From: Bacteroidales bacterium
GTDB taxonomy: Bacteria > Bacteroidota > Bacteroidia > Bacteroidales > UBA932
NCBI GenBank assembly: GCA_028686425.1
Contig: JAQUBZ010000006.1
Location: 26,746-90,745 of the forward strand
Length of the DNA stretch: 64,000 nucleotides
Reading direction: 5' to 3'
Position numbers and translations under genes: made by a program. The notes beneath the pieces were generated by a model. That model saw only the letters and a list, made by a program, of their open reading frames with translations, was not told where the DNA came from and searched no databases. Positions 1 to 8,676 of this stretch are shown here, in pieces. Within the stretch, counting starts at the first letter, position 1. Each line of letters begins with the position of its first letter.

Positions 1-174
1 CTCAAAAATCCGATTTACGAGACAACAGCCGCGTATGGTCATATAGGAAGGGATCCTTTTGAAAAAGAAGTCGAGCTTATACGTGACGGCCAAACCGTCC
101 GCAGGAAGATACAGTTCTTCGGCTGGGAAAAACTCGATGCGATAGATCTCTGTAAGAAAACTTTCGGCAAATAG
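1..174 (+). CDS. metK: S-adenosylmethionine synthetase, C-terminal end (partial)
   Basis: The open frame enters from the left edge and ends with TAG at 172-174, giving the last 57 residues. It contains the segment ETTAAYGHIGR followed by FFGWEKLD, which matches the conserved C-terminal region of methionine adenosyltransferase (TAxYGHxGR, then WEKLD). The enzyme makes S-adenosylmethionine from methionine and ATP in the cytoplasm. The rest of the gene lies outside the window. Its stop codon directly abuts the stop codon of the convergent lipoprotein gene, so there is no intergenic room for a terminator. An adenosylhomocysteinase gene of the same methyl cycle lies about 41 kb away at 41420-42658. 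Confidence 0.88.
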   Translation, partial: LKNPIYETTAAYGHIGRDPFEKEVELIRDGQTVRRKIQFFGWEKLDAIDLCKKTFGK

Positions 175-573
175 CTACATGCCCGAAATCAACCACTGTT
201 TCTCCACCTTTGAAAGTGTGAGTTTCTTGGTTATCGGACGCTGTGCACTCGGAGAGTAGATTTCGTATTCTACATAAGCCTCATCGGGGAGACTTTCATT
301 GTCAATCTTTGTGATTTTGAATGTCGTCTGCTTTGAGGCTTCTGTTATCTTGTTCATCAGCTGCTCATCCGTAATCTCCCTGTCTGCTATGGTCATCTCG
401 AGTATTTCAGACAACTCTTTTGTACAGAAAGTATAAGTTGTGGGATAGTCCATCTGAAAATATGATGTAAGAAATCCGTTGACAGCCTCTTCTATCTTCG
501 TCCGACTGTTATCGCAAGATGACAATCCGAGGCTCAATGCCGCGATTGTCAGAATAAATAATACTTTTCTCAT
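175..573 (-). CDS. Small lipoprotein, NTF2/DUF4878-like
   Basis: This encodes about 132 residues starting MRKVLFILTIAALS, with a type II signal peptide and lipobox LSSC just before DNSRTK, so a lipid-anchored envelope protein is expected. The mature part (helix, YPTTYTFCTKEL, then beta-strands ending KLTLSKVEKQWLISGM) resembles small NTF2-like lipoproteins of the DUF4878 type, but this is only a pattern-level resemblance. I chose the ATG at 571-573 over one 21 bases upstream because it places the signal peptide at the true N-terminus and leaves a 10-base gap after the mutS2 stop. It is probably the last gene of a cdaA-mutS2-lipoprotein operon. Function unknown. Confidence 0.7.
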   Translation of the reverse strand: MRKVLFILTIAALSLGLSSCDNSRTKIEEAVNGFLTSYFQMDYPTTYTFCTKELSEILEMTIADREITDEQLMNKITEASKQTTFKITKIDNESLPDEAYVEYEIYSPSAQRPITKKLTLSKVEKQWLISGM

Positions 574-583
574 GTTATGATGT

Positions 584-3076
584 TCAATTGTCAAAATATA
601 TTACGGTGATTCCGGCGCCTCCCATCTCAACTGATTCGTCTTTGAAGGAAGAGACTCCCGGTATTGTTTTGATGTATTTTCTGATTTCTTCTCTCAAAAT
701 TCCGTTTCCCTTGCCATGCAATATCTTTACTTCCCCAATCCCAACCATGAGTGCATCGTCTATAAATCTTGTCACTATCTCAAGGGCATCATTCAATCTC
801 TCGCCACGGATATCGAGACTTGGAGTGAAATTGAGCCTCCTCTCCGAAATAGAAGAAGAGTCAAAGCTGACAGAGGTCTTATTGCTCTTAACTTTTTCCT
901 TATACTGCTGAGAAGAGATCCGCTCCACCTTGTCCGGTGTCATCTTGCTTATGATGCTGCCGATGGAGACCGAAATATTTTTAGAGGAGATTTGAGTTAT
1001 CTCTCCCACAAGGTCTCCCCCTTTCACCTTCACTTTATCTCCCACCTTCAAAGGCTCTTCCTTTTCTATTCTTTCTTCTGAAAATGTACTCTTGACTATC
1101 GGAGTGCCTGCTCTTTTTTCCTTGCGCTCCTTCTCTCTCTGCTTGCGGGCCACAATCCGCTCCATCTTTTCGGCTATCCTGCGGTCTGTCTCATCCTCTT
1201 TCTCCCTTGAGAGCTCCTTCTTGTACTCTTCGAGTTCTTTACGAGCGGTCTTGGTCTTTTCCTTTTCAGCCTGTGCCTCGCGTATCTCGCGGATAGTCTG
1301 CTCCACCTTTTTGTTGGATTGCTCAAGTATCTCGGCAGCCTCTTTCTTTGCCTCATCTATAATGCTCTTCTTCAAGGCCTTGATGTCGGCAAGCTCTTTC
1401 TGGTATTTATCCGTTATATTTTCAAGAGTTTTGTCCGTGCTCTTGATCCTTGCAAGCTTTTCATCCAGCGCCCGCTTATTTTTAGCAATCTTCCTGAGAT
1501 TACGTTCAATGCTTACATATTCGCTCCCGGCACGCTCTTCCGCCCCCTTGACTATCTCCTCCGGGAGCCCGATCTTGCGGGCAAGCTCAAAGGCGAACGA
1601 GTTGCCGGGCAGACCTATTTCAAGCTGGAAAAGGGGTCTGATATTGGCCACGTCAAAGAGCATGGCTCCATTGATTACCCCGGAACTATTGTTTGCGTAG
1701 AGCTTGAGGTTGGTATAGTGAGTGGTAATCACACCGTATGCCCCCAGAGAGTCGAGTTTGGCAAGAACGGCCTCCGCGATCGCTCCTCCTGCCGCAGGCT
1801 CAGTACCGCTTCCAAATTCGTCTATCAGCACGAGTGATGAAGATGTGGCATTGGTGACGATGTATTTCATGTTGTTGAGATGAGAACTATATGTGCTCAA
1901 GTCATTTTCAAGAGATTGATCATCACCTATATCAATAAATATCTCATCGAAGACCAACAATTCGGAAATCTCGGAAGTAGGGATAAGCATACCCCACTGA
2001 AACATATACTGAAGTAGTCCTACAGTCTTCAGACAGACCGATTTTCCTCCCGCGTTAGGGCCGGATATTAACAGTATGTGCTTATTCTTGTTGAGATACA
2101 TATTGAGAGGCACTATCTCCTTATGCTCTTTTTTCAGAGTAGATTCAAGCAGAGGGTGACGCGCCTTTCTCAGCGACATCTCACCCGTTTGGGAAATTAT
2201 CGGCATACCTGCAATCATATCGAGAGCTACCATCGCCTTTGCTCTGATAAAATCTATCTCTCCCAAATATTCGGCAGCAACTATCAGATCCGGCAGATAT
2301 GGTCTCAGAAAGTCTGTAAATTCGACCAAAATACGGAGTATTTCGCGCTGTTCGTCAAACTGTAGCTCTCTTACCTGATTATTCAGTTCGATTACCTCCA
2401 CAGGCTCCACAAAAGCCGTTTTCCCGCTTGACGATTCATCATATATAAATCCCGGCAGCTTCTTTTTGTTGGCTGCAAGTACAGGAATCAGGATTCGGCC
2501 GTCGCGCACTGAAACAGCCGCATCTTCCTCGACAATCCCATCACCCTGCGCCTTTTTCAGAATAACAGCTATTCGTTTGGAGATGGCTCCCTCCTTCTCT
2601 TTCAAAGCACGTCTTATGGTCTGAAGCTCCGGTGAGGCGGTGTCCTTTATCTCTCCATATTTGTCGATAATCACATCTATCCTGCGACCCACTTCGGGAT
2701 AGAGATTGATAGGTTCGGAAAGCTTCCTCAAATTGGGGTAAAGGTCATCTTTACACCCTTTGAAAAATTGAAGTATCTGACGGAGCGTATCAAGTGTAGT
2801 ACGCAATTTGCCGAGCGAAACCACATCAATGTATGATGACTGTACAGAGAGGGGAAGCAGGAAATTTTTGCAGTCGATATATCCTGTCGAAGGAAACGAA
2901 TCTTCAAACATACAGATAAGACGCATCTCATCTGTGAGATTCAATCTGTGCCCTATTTCGGCAGCATCAGTGGAAAACTGTTCCTGCTGAACTTTGGATA
3001 TGGCATATTGGGTCAGACATTTATTGGTTATCAAAGTCCTGACCTTGTCGAAACCTATTTTTTGTTCTAATATCAC
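584..3076 (-). CDS. mutS2: MutS2 family ATPase/endonuclease
   Basis: This 830-residue protein has the full MutS2 layout: MutS-type core and clamp helices, Walker A GPNAGGKS at about 339-346, Walker B VLIDEFGSGT at about 415-425, a long charged coiled coil at about 520-660, and a C-terminal Smr nuclease domain with LDIRGER (754-760) and HGKGNG (787-792). MutS2 proteins suppress homologous recombination or act on collided ribosomes, depending on the species. The start is GTG at 3074-3076. It overlaps the stop of cdaA in a GTGA tetranucleotide, so translational coupling is likely. The family call is firm; which biochemical role applies here is not visible. Confidence 0.95.
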   Translation of the reverse strand: MILEQKIGFDKVRTLITNKCLTQYAISKVQQEQFSTDAAEIGHRLNLTDEMRLICMFEDSFPSTGYIDCKNFLLPLSVQSSYIDVVSLGKLRTTLDTLRQILQFFKGCKDDLYPNLRKLSEPINLYPEVGRRIDVIIDKYGEIKDTASPELQTIRRALKEKEGAISKRIAVILKKAQGDGIVEEDAAVSVRDGRILIPVLAANKKKLPGFIYDESSSGKTAFVEPVEVIELNNQVRELQFDEQREILRILVEFTDFLRPYLPDLIVAAEYLGEIDFIRAKAMVALDMIAGMPIISQTGEMSLRKARHPLLESTLKKEHKEIVPLNMYLNKNKHILLISGPNAGGKSVCLKTVGLLQYMFQWGMLIPTSEISELLVFDEIFIDIGDDQSLENDLSTYSSHLNNMKYIVTNATSSSLVLIDEFGSGTEPAAGGAIAEAVLAKLDSLGAYGVITTHYTNLKLYANNSSGVINGAMLFDVANIRPLFQLEIGLPGNSFAFELARKIGLPEEIVKGAEERAGSEYVSIERNLRKIAKNKRALDEKLARIKSTDKTLENITDKYQKELADIKALKKSIIDEAKKEAAEILEQSNKKVEQTIREIREAQAEKEKTKTARKELEEYKKELSREKEDETDRRIAEKMERIVARKQREKERKEKRAGTPIVKSTFSEERIEKEEPLKVGDKVKVKGGDLVGEITQISSKNISVSIGSIISKMTPDKVERISSQQYKEKVKSNKTSVSFDSSSISERRLNFTPSLDIRGERLNDALEIVTRFIDDALMVGIGEVKILHGKGNGILREEIRKYIKTIPGVSSFKDESVEMGGAGITVIYFDN

Positions 3077-3855
3077 TTGTAGGAATTTTCTATTGCAAGG
3101 CGCAATTCTGTTATGCTGTTCATCTTCTTAAGTTCTCCGGCCGAAACATACGAAATCTCTCCCGTCTCTTCCGACACCACCACTGCTGTAGCATCTGTAG
3201 ATTCGGTAATCCCGATAGCTGCTCTATGGCGCATCCCGAATCGCGGAGGTATATTTATATTGTCAGAAATGGGAAGGGTACAACGTGCTGCAAGTATTTT
3301 GTCCTGACTGATAATCATTGCCCCATCGTGCAGCGGAGTGTTTTTAAAAAAGATGTTTTCAATCAGACGCCTGTTGATCCTGGCGTCTATCTCATCTCCT
3401 GTCTCAATAATATTTTCAAGGGAAGAATTATGCCTGAGCACAATCAACGCCCCCGTTTTAGTCTCCGCCATTTTGCGGCATGCCCCGGTCAGCTCTTCAA
3501 GCACTTCGGCTGTTATCCCCGGCTCATTTGTCTTTCCGAACAACCGTTTGAGCAAGGTGCTTCTCCCCGTCGAGACATATTTTGTCCCTATGTGTAAGAG
3601 AAATCGACGGATTTCCTGCTGAAAAATCACAATCAGGGCTATAACTCCCACTCCGAGCACCTGCCCCATTATCAGGGATAGCAATTTCATATTCAGAGCC
3701 CTGACGATTATCCATATTACATACAGAAAAATAATACCGTAAAAGATACTCATGGCGGTCGTGCCCCTGATCAACCGTATTATTTCATAAATAAGGAACC
3801 CCACCAGAAGTACGTCGAGTATATCTATAAAAGTGATGTGTACAAAATCAAACAT
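3073..3855 (-). CDS. cdaA: Diadenylate cyclase CdaA (c-di-AMP synthase)
   Basis: This 260-residue membrane protein has three hydrophobic segments in the first about 80 residues, followed by a DAC domain. The catalytic signatures are present: DGA at 177-179 (within TPLHDGAMII) and RHR at 209-211 (within GMRHRAAIG). It condenses two ATP into the second messenger c-di-AMP, which commonly governs potassium and osmotic homeostasis and envelope integrity. The start MFDFVHITF matches typical CdaA N-termini. A promoter-like TACCTTTG lies only five bases upstream of the ATG. The gene is followed by mutS2 with a 4-base overlap, and comF is divergent upstream. Confidence 0.95.
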   Translation of the reverse strand: MFDFVHITFIDILDVLLVGFLIYEIIRLIRGTTAMSIFYGIIFLYVIWIIVRALNMKLLSLIMGQVLGVGVIALIVIFQQEIRRFLLHIGTKYVSTGRSTLLKRLFGKTNEPGITAEVLEELTGACRKMAETKTGALIVLRHNSSLENIIETGDEIDARINRRLIENIFFKNTPLHDGAMIISQDKILAARCTLPISDNINIPPRFGMRHRAAIGITESTDATAVVVSEETGEISYVSAGELKKMNSITELRLAIENSYK

Positions 3856-3860
3856 ATCTA

Positions 3861-3868
3861 CAAAGGTA
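3861..3868 (-). promoter_or_regulatory. Putative -7 promoter element of cdaA
   Basis: On the minus strand the sequence reads TACCTTTG, an exact fit to the Bacteroidetes -7 consensus TAnnTTTG. Only five bases separate it from the cdaA ATG (3853-3855), so transcription would start at or almost at the start codon. No TTTG -33 element is found at the expected 19-21 base spacing. Confidence 0.5.
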
Positions 3869-3882
3869 ACTAACTTTTTTTA

Positions 3883-3890
3883 TAATTTTG
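3883..3890 (+). promoter_or_regulatory. Putative -7 promoter element of the comF-like gene
   Basis: TAATTTTG fits TAnnTTTG and lies 17 bases before the ATG at 3908. It is divergent from the cdaA element at 3861-3868, so the two promoters share about 50 bases. No clear -33 TTTG is seen. Confidence 0.45.
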
Positions 3891-3907
3891 AGCAAAATAT
3901 AATTGAC

Positions 3908-4645
3908 ATGATGAGTTGGATTGTGGAGTTGGATTATTATCTGAAAGCATTGCGGGATTTATTCTTTCCCCGCAAGTGTATTGTCTGTAAAGAGTCTTTA
4001 TCGGTGTATGAGCATAATATCTGTCTTAAATGCTATGCAGATGTACCTTTAACCTATTTTTGGAGATGGAGTGGAAACCCTGCCGAAGAACGGATGTGGA
4101 AAAGGGTACCGATAGAGAAAGGGGCATCCATGTTTTATTACAGAAATACAGACGGATATTCCCATATTGTACATAAAATAAAATATGAAGGCCGCCGCAG
4201 ATTCGGAAAGGAGGTTGGAAAAATCTTCGGGGAATACCTTGGCGGCAGCGGAAGGTTTGCCGATATAGATGCCATTATTCCGGTCCCTCTGCATTTAATA
4301 AGAGAGTGGAAAAGAGGTTATAATCAGGCTGAAATAATTTCCGAAGGGATAAGAGAGGGTATTTCGGTCTATTCTGAAAACAGATTGATTGTAGTGCCCA
4401 ACCTACTAAAACGTACCAGATATACAAAAACCCAGACACGTCTGTCGGGAGAGGCAAAAGATAAAAATGTGAAAAATGCCTTCAGCATCAACCATGCAGT
4501 TGCCGCAAGATTAAAGGCTGAAGGCATCAATCATATACTTGTCGTGGACGATGTACTAACTTCCGGTTCCACTCTCGAAGAGTGTGTCTCCCCTCTACTG
4601 CCCTATTTCAAGGTAAGCATAGCCACACTTGGGTTTGTCGAGTGA
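3908..4645 (+). CDS. ComF-family phosphoribosyltransferase
   Basis: This encodes 245 residues. An N-terminal four-cysteine zinc-binding motif (C24, C27, C39, C42) is followed by a phosphoribosyltransferase fold with the PRPP-binding motif ILVVDDVLTSGST at 210-222 and the conserved block IIPVPLHLIREWKRGYNQA. The family is related to E. coli GntX and B. subtilis ComFC, which is needed for natural transformation; the exact reaction is not established. I chose ATG 3908 because it follows a good -7 element by 17 bases and avoids a 25-residue extension reaching into the cdaA start. Its stop abuts the stop of the convergent fusion-enzyme gene at 4646. Confidence 0.88.
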   Translation: MMSWIVELDYYLKALRDLFFPRKCIVCKESLSVYEHNICLKCYADVPLTYFWRWSGNPAEERMWKRVPIEKGASMFYYRNTDGYSHIVHKIKYEGRRRFGKEVGKIFGEYLGGSGRFADIDAIIPVPLHLIREWKRGYNQAEIISEGIREGISVYSENRLIVVPNLLKRTRYTKTQTRLSGEAKDKNVKNAFSINHAVAARLKAEGINHILVVDDVLTSGSTLEECVSPLLPYFKVSIATLGFVE

Positions 4646-7276
4646 TTAATAGATAAAGTGGTAGTATAATACATTATCAAACGCTTCAAGAGGTCTGGTT
4701 CCGCTATATCCATTGCAGATAGTAGTAAATCCGTATTTTTCCTTAGGATTGAAAGTCATAGTGCTTGAAAGTCCGTAAGCCGAGCCTGTATGTCCTTTCA
4801 ATTTGACTTCAGGAACCCATGAACCGTCCATGGATCTCAAGGCAAATCCGTAAAATGTATTTACGACATCTGTCGTGGTATGTCTGCTCTGCATTAGTCT
4901 GGAGCTTGATTCGGAAATAATCTTTACCCCATTGGAAGTGCCGTAATTCATGTGCATAATCATGTAGCGTGCAAGATCGACAGCACTTATCTTCATGCCG
5001 CCTGTAGGTGAAAACAACGCTGCATCATATCCGATTACATAATCGTCAAAGGACTTTGCAACAGGATAGTATGCCTGAGGATTGTGTTTGAATTGAGCTG
5101 CTTTCTTATCATACGAATACAGTGGCACGAAAAGATTGCTGTCCAGATCATTGACATTCAGGCTGGCATTCAGTCCGAGAGGATCGATGATATGCTTTTT
5201 GACATACTTGTCATATCTCTCTCCCGAAATCTTCTCTACAACTGCTCCGAGCAGATTGAAGTTCAAGTTGCAGTATCTGTAACCGCTGCCCGGACGATAA
5301 TCACTGTAGCATTTGTCGGAATTCTTGTTTGTTGCAGGATTGATTCTGTCAATAGTCTTGTATGTCTGCGAGTCGTTGATTGATGAGGTATGGCTCAACA
5401 GCATATCAAGAGTAATCTTGTCATTCGGGAAATGAGGATTTCTTATCTTGAAGCCAAGAATATCACCAACCTCTTGATCAAGAGAGAGTTTACCAGCCTC
5501 AACCAATTGCATGATTGAAGTTGCGCAGAAAGATTTTGAAATAGATGCTATTCTGAAAATATCTTTTTCGCCAAAGACACTCTTCCCTTCAAGATCTCTC
5601 TTGCCGAAAGCTCCCTGATAGATTACCTTGTTGTCTTTTACAACAGCGACAGCTACACCTATTGCTCCATGCTCCTTCATTGCTCTTTGAATATGGCTTG
5701 CGAGAATTGCCGGATCTTTTGACGCATTATGCTTTCTGACAGGAACTCCCGCCAAAACGCCATTATATTTGCTGTCCTGTACGGCTATCTTGCCATTGAT
5801 AATCACATATTTCATCCCTGTTGCCATAAGGTCCGATTGCATATAAGTAGAATTGGCCTTGAACTCTTCAGGCTTGAATACGATTACATCTGCAAAATAT
5901 CCCTCACGGATAAATCCGCGTTTCTCAATGCCGTAAGTCTCGGCAACTTTGCCGGAGCTTCTATAGATCATATCCTGAAATGAGATGATTTTGTGTTTGA
6001 AGACATATTCCTGCAATTTGAGCGGATATGTTCCGGTGGCTCTCGGATGTGAGCCGAAAGAGCCGTCAGTACCTGTCATAACCCAAGGTTTTGCCATAAA
6101 TCGGCGCATATCCTTTTCGTTAATCACAAATGTGTTGACAGAAGGGGTGCCGAGTTTCAACATTTCAACGACAGCATCGACTTCCGATACGGAAAGCATT
6201 TTAGCAATCTCTTTCAAAGTCTTACCCTCAAACTTTGATTCGTTGTCCTTAGATATGAGTACTGATTTCGCTCCGTTGCGACTACTGATATTTGCTTTAA
6301 CAGCCTCTTTGATAAGTGCAAGAGTATCAGGATTTTCAAGTCTTCTGAGCATATCTTTTCTACCGCCGAGTTCTGCCCATCTCGGCAACATGGATGCAGA
6401 GAGGCTTGTATTGGTGGCCACATAAGGATACTGGTCAGCGGTGATATAAAGTCCGTCTTTTTGAGCCTGCTCAATCAAATCTATAATCTGCTGTGCCTTG
6501 CCCCAGAATCCTACAGAAGCCTTGATGTGAGAAATATTCACCTGAACACCGGCTTCCTTGCCGATTCTGATGGCTTCTCTGATGGAACTGTCGAGACCCG
6601 GAGCATTTGAACCTTCACTTCTTATATGAGATGTATAAATCCCCTCTTTGGCAGACATTGCCTTTGACAACTCAATAACTTCTTCAGTTGTCGAGAAACT
6701 GCCGGGAGAGTAATACAACCCTGTTGACATACCGAAAGCGCCCTCATCCATTGCATCAGAAAGTATCTGCTGCATCTTTGCCATCTCTTCAGAAGTAACT
6801 TTACGATTATGATCCTTGCCCAAGACTTTTGTTCGTATAGATCCCTGCCCTGCAAAAAATCCGCAGTTGGTTCCGATTCCCTGTTTCTCCATTTTTGCAA
6901 ATGTTTCGCTTAATGGGAGAGGACTCGAACCGCATACTCCGCAAAGGACGGTTGTAACCCCTTGCTGTAGCATGTTTTCATTGGAATTGGTCTCTTTCTT
7001 TATCAAAGCTCTATTTGAATGAGAATGAGGATCTATAAATCCGGGGGCAACCACATAACCGGTTGCATCGATTATCTTATCGGCGCTCTTGCCGGAGCAG
7101 TCACCTATAAAGACAATTTTGTCATTGGAAATCATAATATCGACCTTGACAGGCTTATTCATCGAACCGTCATAGACCTGACCTCCTCTGATGATGATGG
7201 AAGCAGTGTTTTCAGCTGTTAATGGCACAAACATCAATAGTGATAGCGCCAGAGTCAACAAAAAGTGTTTTTTCAT
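4646..7276 (-). CDS. Secreted D-aminoacylase fused to a class C beta-lactamase-fold serine hydrolase
   Basis: This 876-residue protein has a signal peptide (residues 1-21). Residues about 25-510 form an amidohydrolase of the N-acyl-D-amino-acid deacylase type: HxH at H84/H86, cysteine block GVTTVLCGVCG with C112 and C115, H217, H250, and MTGTDG with D404 followed by HPRATGTYP. Residues about 520-876 form a class C beta-lactamase/DD-peptidase domain with the SxxK nucleophile S578-K581, YxN at Y668-N670 and HTG at 829-831. Both active sites look intact. By family, the first domain would release fatty or acetyl acids from N-acyl-D-amino acids, and the second would act on peptide, amide or ester bonds near D-residues. 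It is the last gene of the sigma/FecR/SusCD block, which suggests it processes the imported ligand in the periplasm. A beta-lactam resistance role is possible but less likely. Confidence 0.88.
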   Translation of the reverse strand: MKKHFLLTLALSLLMFVPLTAENTASIIIRGGQVYDGSMNKPVKVDIMISNDKIVFIGDCSGKSADKIIDATGYVVAPGFIDPHSHSNRALIKKETNSNENMLQQGVTTVLCGVCGSSPLPLSETFAKMEKQGIGTNCGFFAGQGSIRTKVLGKDHNRKVTSEEMAKMQQILSDAMDEGAFGMSTGLYYSPGSFSTTEEVIELSKAMSAKEGIYTSHIRSEGSNAPGLDSSIREAIRIGKEAGVQVNISHIKASVGFWGKAQQIIDLIEQAQKDGLYITADQYPYVATNTSLSASMLPRWAELGGRKDMLRRLENPDTLALIKEAVKANISSRNGAKSVLISKDNESKFEGKTLKEIAKMLSVSEVDAVVEMLKLGTPSVNTFVINEKDMRRFMAKPWVMTGTDGSFGSHPRATGTYPLKLQEYVFKHKIISFQDMIYRSSGKVAETYGIEKRGFIREGYFADVIVFKPEEFKANSTYMQSDLMATGMKYVIINGKIAVQDSKYNGVLAGVPVRKHNASKDPAILASHIQRAMKEHGAIGVAVAVVKDNKVIYQGAFGKRDLEGKSVFGEKDIFRIASISKSFCATSIMQLVEAGKLSLDQEVGDILGFKIRNPHFPNDKITLDMLLSHTSSINDSQTYKTIDRINPATNKNSDKCYSDYRPGSGYRYCNLNFNLLGAVVEKISGERYDKYVKKHIIDPLGLNASLNVNDLDSNLFVPLYSYDKKAAQFKHNPQAYYPVAKSFDDYVIGYDAALFSPTGGMKISAVDLARYMIMHMNYGTSNGVKIISESSSRLMQSRHTTTDVVNTFYGFALRSMDGSWVPEVKLKGHTGSAYGLSSTMTFNPKEKYGFTTICNGYSGTRPLEAFDNVLYYHFIY

Positions 7277-7317
7277 TTAAGTATAATGTAATTAGTGTAT
7301 ATGTTCAATTTATACTG

Positions 7318-8643
7318 CTATTTGGCAGACAATATCTCCTCTACCGTAATCCACTTGCCATCAGTGTGCTTCCAACGATAATTCAGTACAAATTTCTCAA
7401 GATTCCAATCATAATAGCTCTTTGCATCAGGATCAGCCTCAAAAGAAGCAGGAGTGTTATTGGCCTTACCTTTATCTGTAATCAGGACATATTCGATGTC
7501 ATAATGAGATTTGTCATCGGTAGGTACAATCTTCACCCTGACATATTTGTTATTGTATGTGGTACTTGTACCGGTAGCTCCCGCACCTGCAATGGTTGCA
7601 TTTGTGGCAATCTGCATCTCCACCATGTCTTTTTCATAACTTACCATATCCTTGTCAACCGAATAAGCGCCTGTTCTACTGTTGGAAGCTGATGCAACGG
7701 TCATCTTACTCCCGTAAGATTTATCATATTCGTTTTTGAGTTCAATCTTCACAAATAACGTCTTATACTCTTCGTCGGCTACAAATGCACTCTCCGGAGA
7801 GAGTGTCAAAGGGAGATAATAAGTATTTCTGAAGTCCATCTTGTCGGCATAATACTCAAGAGTGACTTCACCTTTGCTGACCTCGCTCTTATAAACGATA
7901 TTGTCGGATGTGATTTTAAAAGCATCCTGTGGCAGAATCGTCTCTTTCGGATATATATCTTTCATTGCAGCCTCATCGTATGCAACGTTTATTTTGTATT
8001 CTCCCAAAGGAACTCCAAATGCGGCGATTTCGTACTTGTCGGTATTGTTTGCTGCACCGTAAACAACTTTTCTGCCTACCGGAGCAACTCCATCCTTGTT
8101 TGCGAAGAAATAAAATCGAGGAGTGTCCAATTTTACGGCATACAAGGCCGTTGTATATGTTACATCTGAATGCAAAGAGTATTTGGAAGTAGATGCAAGC
8201 TTGAACGGAATTACATATTTTTTAGAGGGATCGGTGCATTTTTGGGCAATGACATTTGGATAAAATGTAATGTTTATCATCGATTCAACATTCCCGACCT
8301 CGATAACAACATTGTTACTATTGAGTTTGTAGCACTCTGCAGGGAGTGCGACTGCCTGTCCTGAGTACAGTTGTGTAATATCTGCATTGTATTGATCTAT
8401 CAGAGAGTTATCAATGGAGTATGTCACCGTAAAGGCCTCTTTCTGATTGGCAGGTCTCAATCCTGAGCAATATACTGCAAGTAATCCGTCAACACTCTCT
8501 CCCGTAGCCCACACATTGTTGGAAGAGAAACCGTGAAGAGGAATATATACCTGTGGTGCATCGTTGTCAAGCCATACGTTCTTGGTACACCCTGATAGGC
8601 ACAAAGAACAGATTGTTATTATTATAATTAATGACTTTTTCAT
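7318..8643 (-). CDS. DUF1735-type surface lipoprotein (with a DUF4361-like C-terminus)
   Basis: This 441-residue lipoprotein has lipobox CLSGC (C19). The mature part has an N-terminal Ig-like DUF1735 pattern (tandem beta strands with VTYSIDNSLIDQYN and a later VKIELKNEYD) and a C-terminal beta domain ending in YRWKHTDGKWITVEEIL, as in DUF4361 proteins. Such proteins are commonly encoded after susC/susD and act as surface ligand-binding components. It sits 33 bases after the second SusD and 41 bases before the fusion enzyme, so it is very likely co-transcribed. It may help bind the ligand taken up by the SusCD pairs; the ligand is unknown. Confidence 0.75.
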   Translation of the reverse strand: MKKSLIIIITICSLCLSGCTKNVWLDNDAPQVYIPLHGFSSNNVWATGESVDGLLAVYCSGLRPANQKEAFTVTYSIDNSLIDQYNADITQLYSGQAVALPAECYKLNSNNVVIEVGNVESMINITFYPNVIAQKCTDPSKKYVIPFKLASTSKYSLHSDVTYTTALYAVKLDTPRFYFFANKDGVAPVGRKVVYGAANNTDKYEIAAFGVPLGEYKINVAYDEAAMKDIYPKETILPQDAFKITSDNIVYKSEVSKGEVTLEYYADKMDFRNTYYLPLTLSPESAFVADEEYKTLFVKIELKNEYDKSYGSKMTVASASNSRTGAYSVDKDMVSYEKDMVEMQIATNATIAGAGATGTSTTYNNKYVRVKIVPTDDKSHYDIEYVLITDKGKANNTPASFEADPDAKSYYDWNLEKFVLNYRWKHTDGKWITVEEILSAK

Positions 8644-8676
8644 AAACGTAGAATTATAAATTTTTAATTAAAGAAA

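Noticed and set aside
588..2365. Several plus-strand open frames of 60-202 codons inside mutS2
   Set aside because: They have low-complexity serine/leucine-rich translations and no start signals, and lie antisense to a complete conserved gene.
4646..7276. Reading the fusion enzyme as two genes joined by a sequencing error
   Set aside because: The frame is continuous, the linker at about 505-525 is regular, and both domains have full motif sets.
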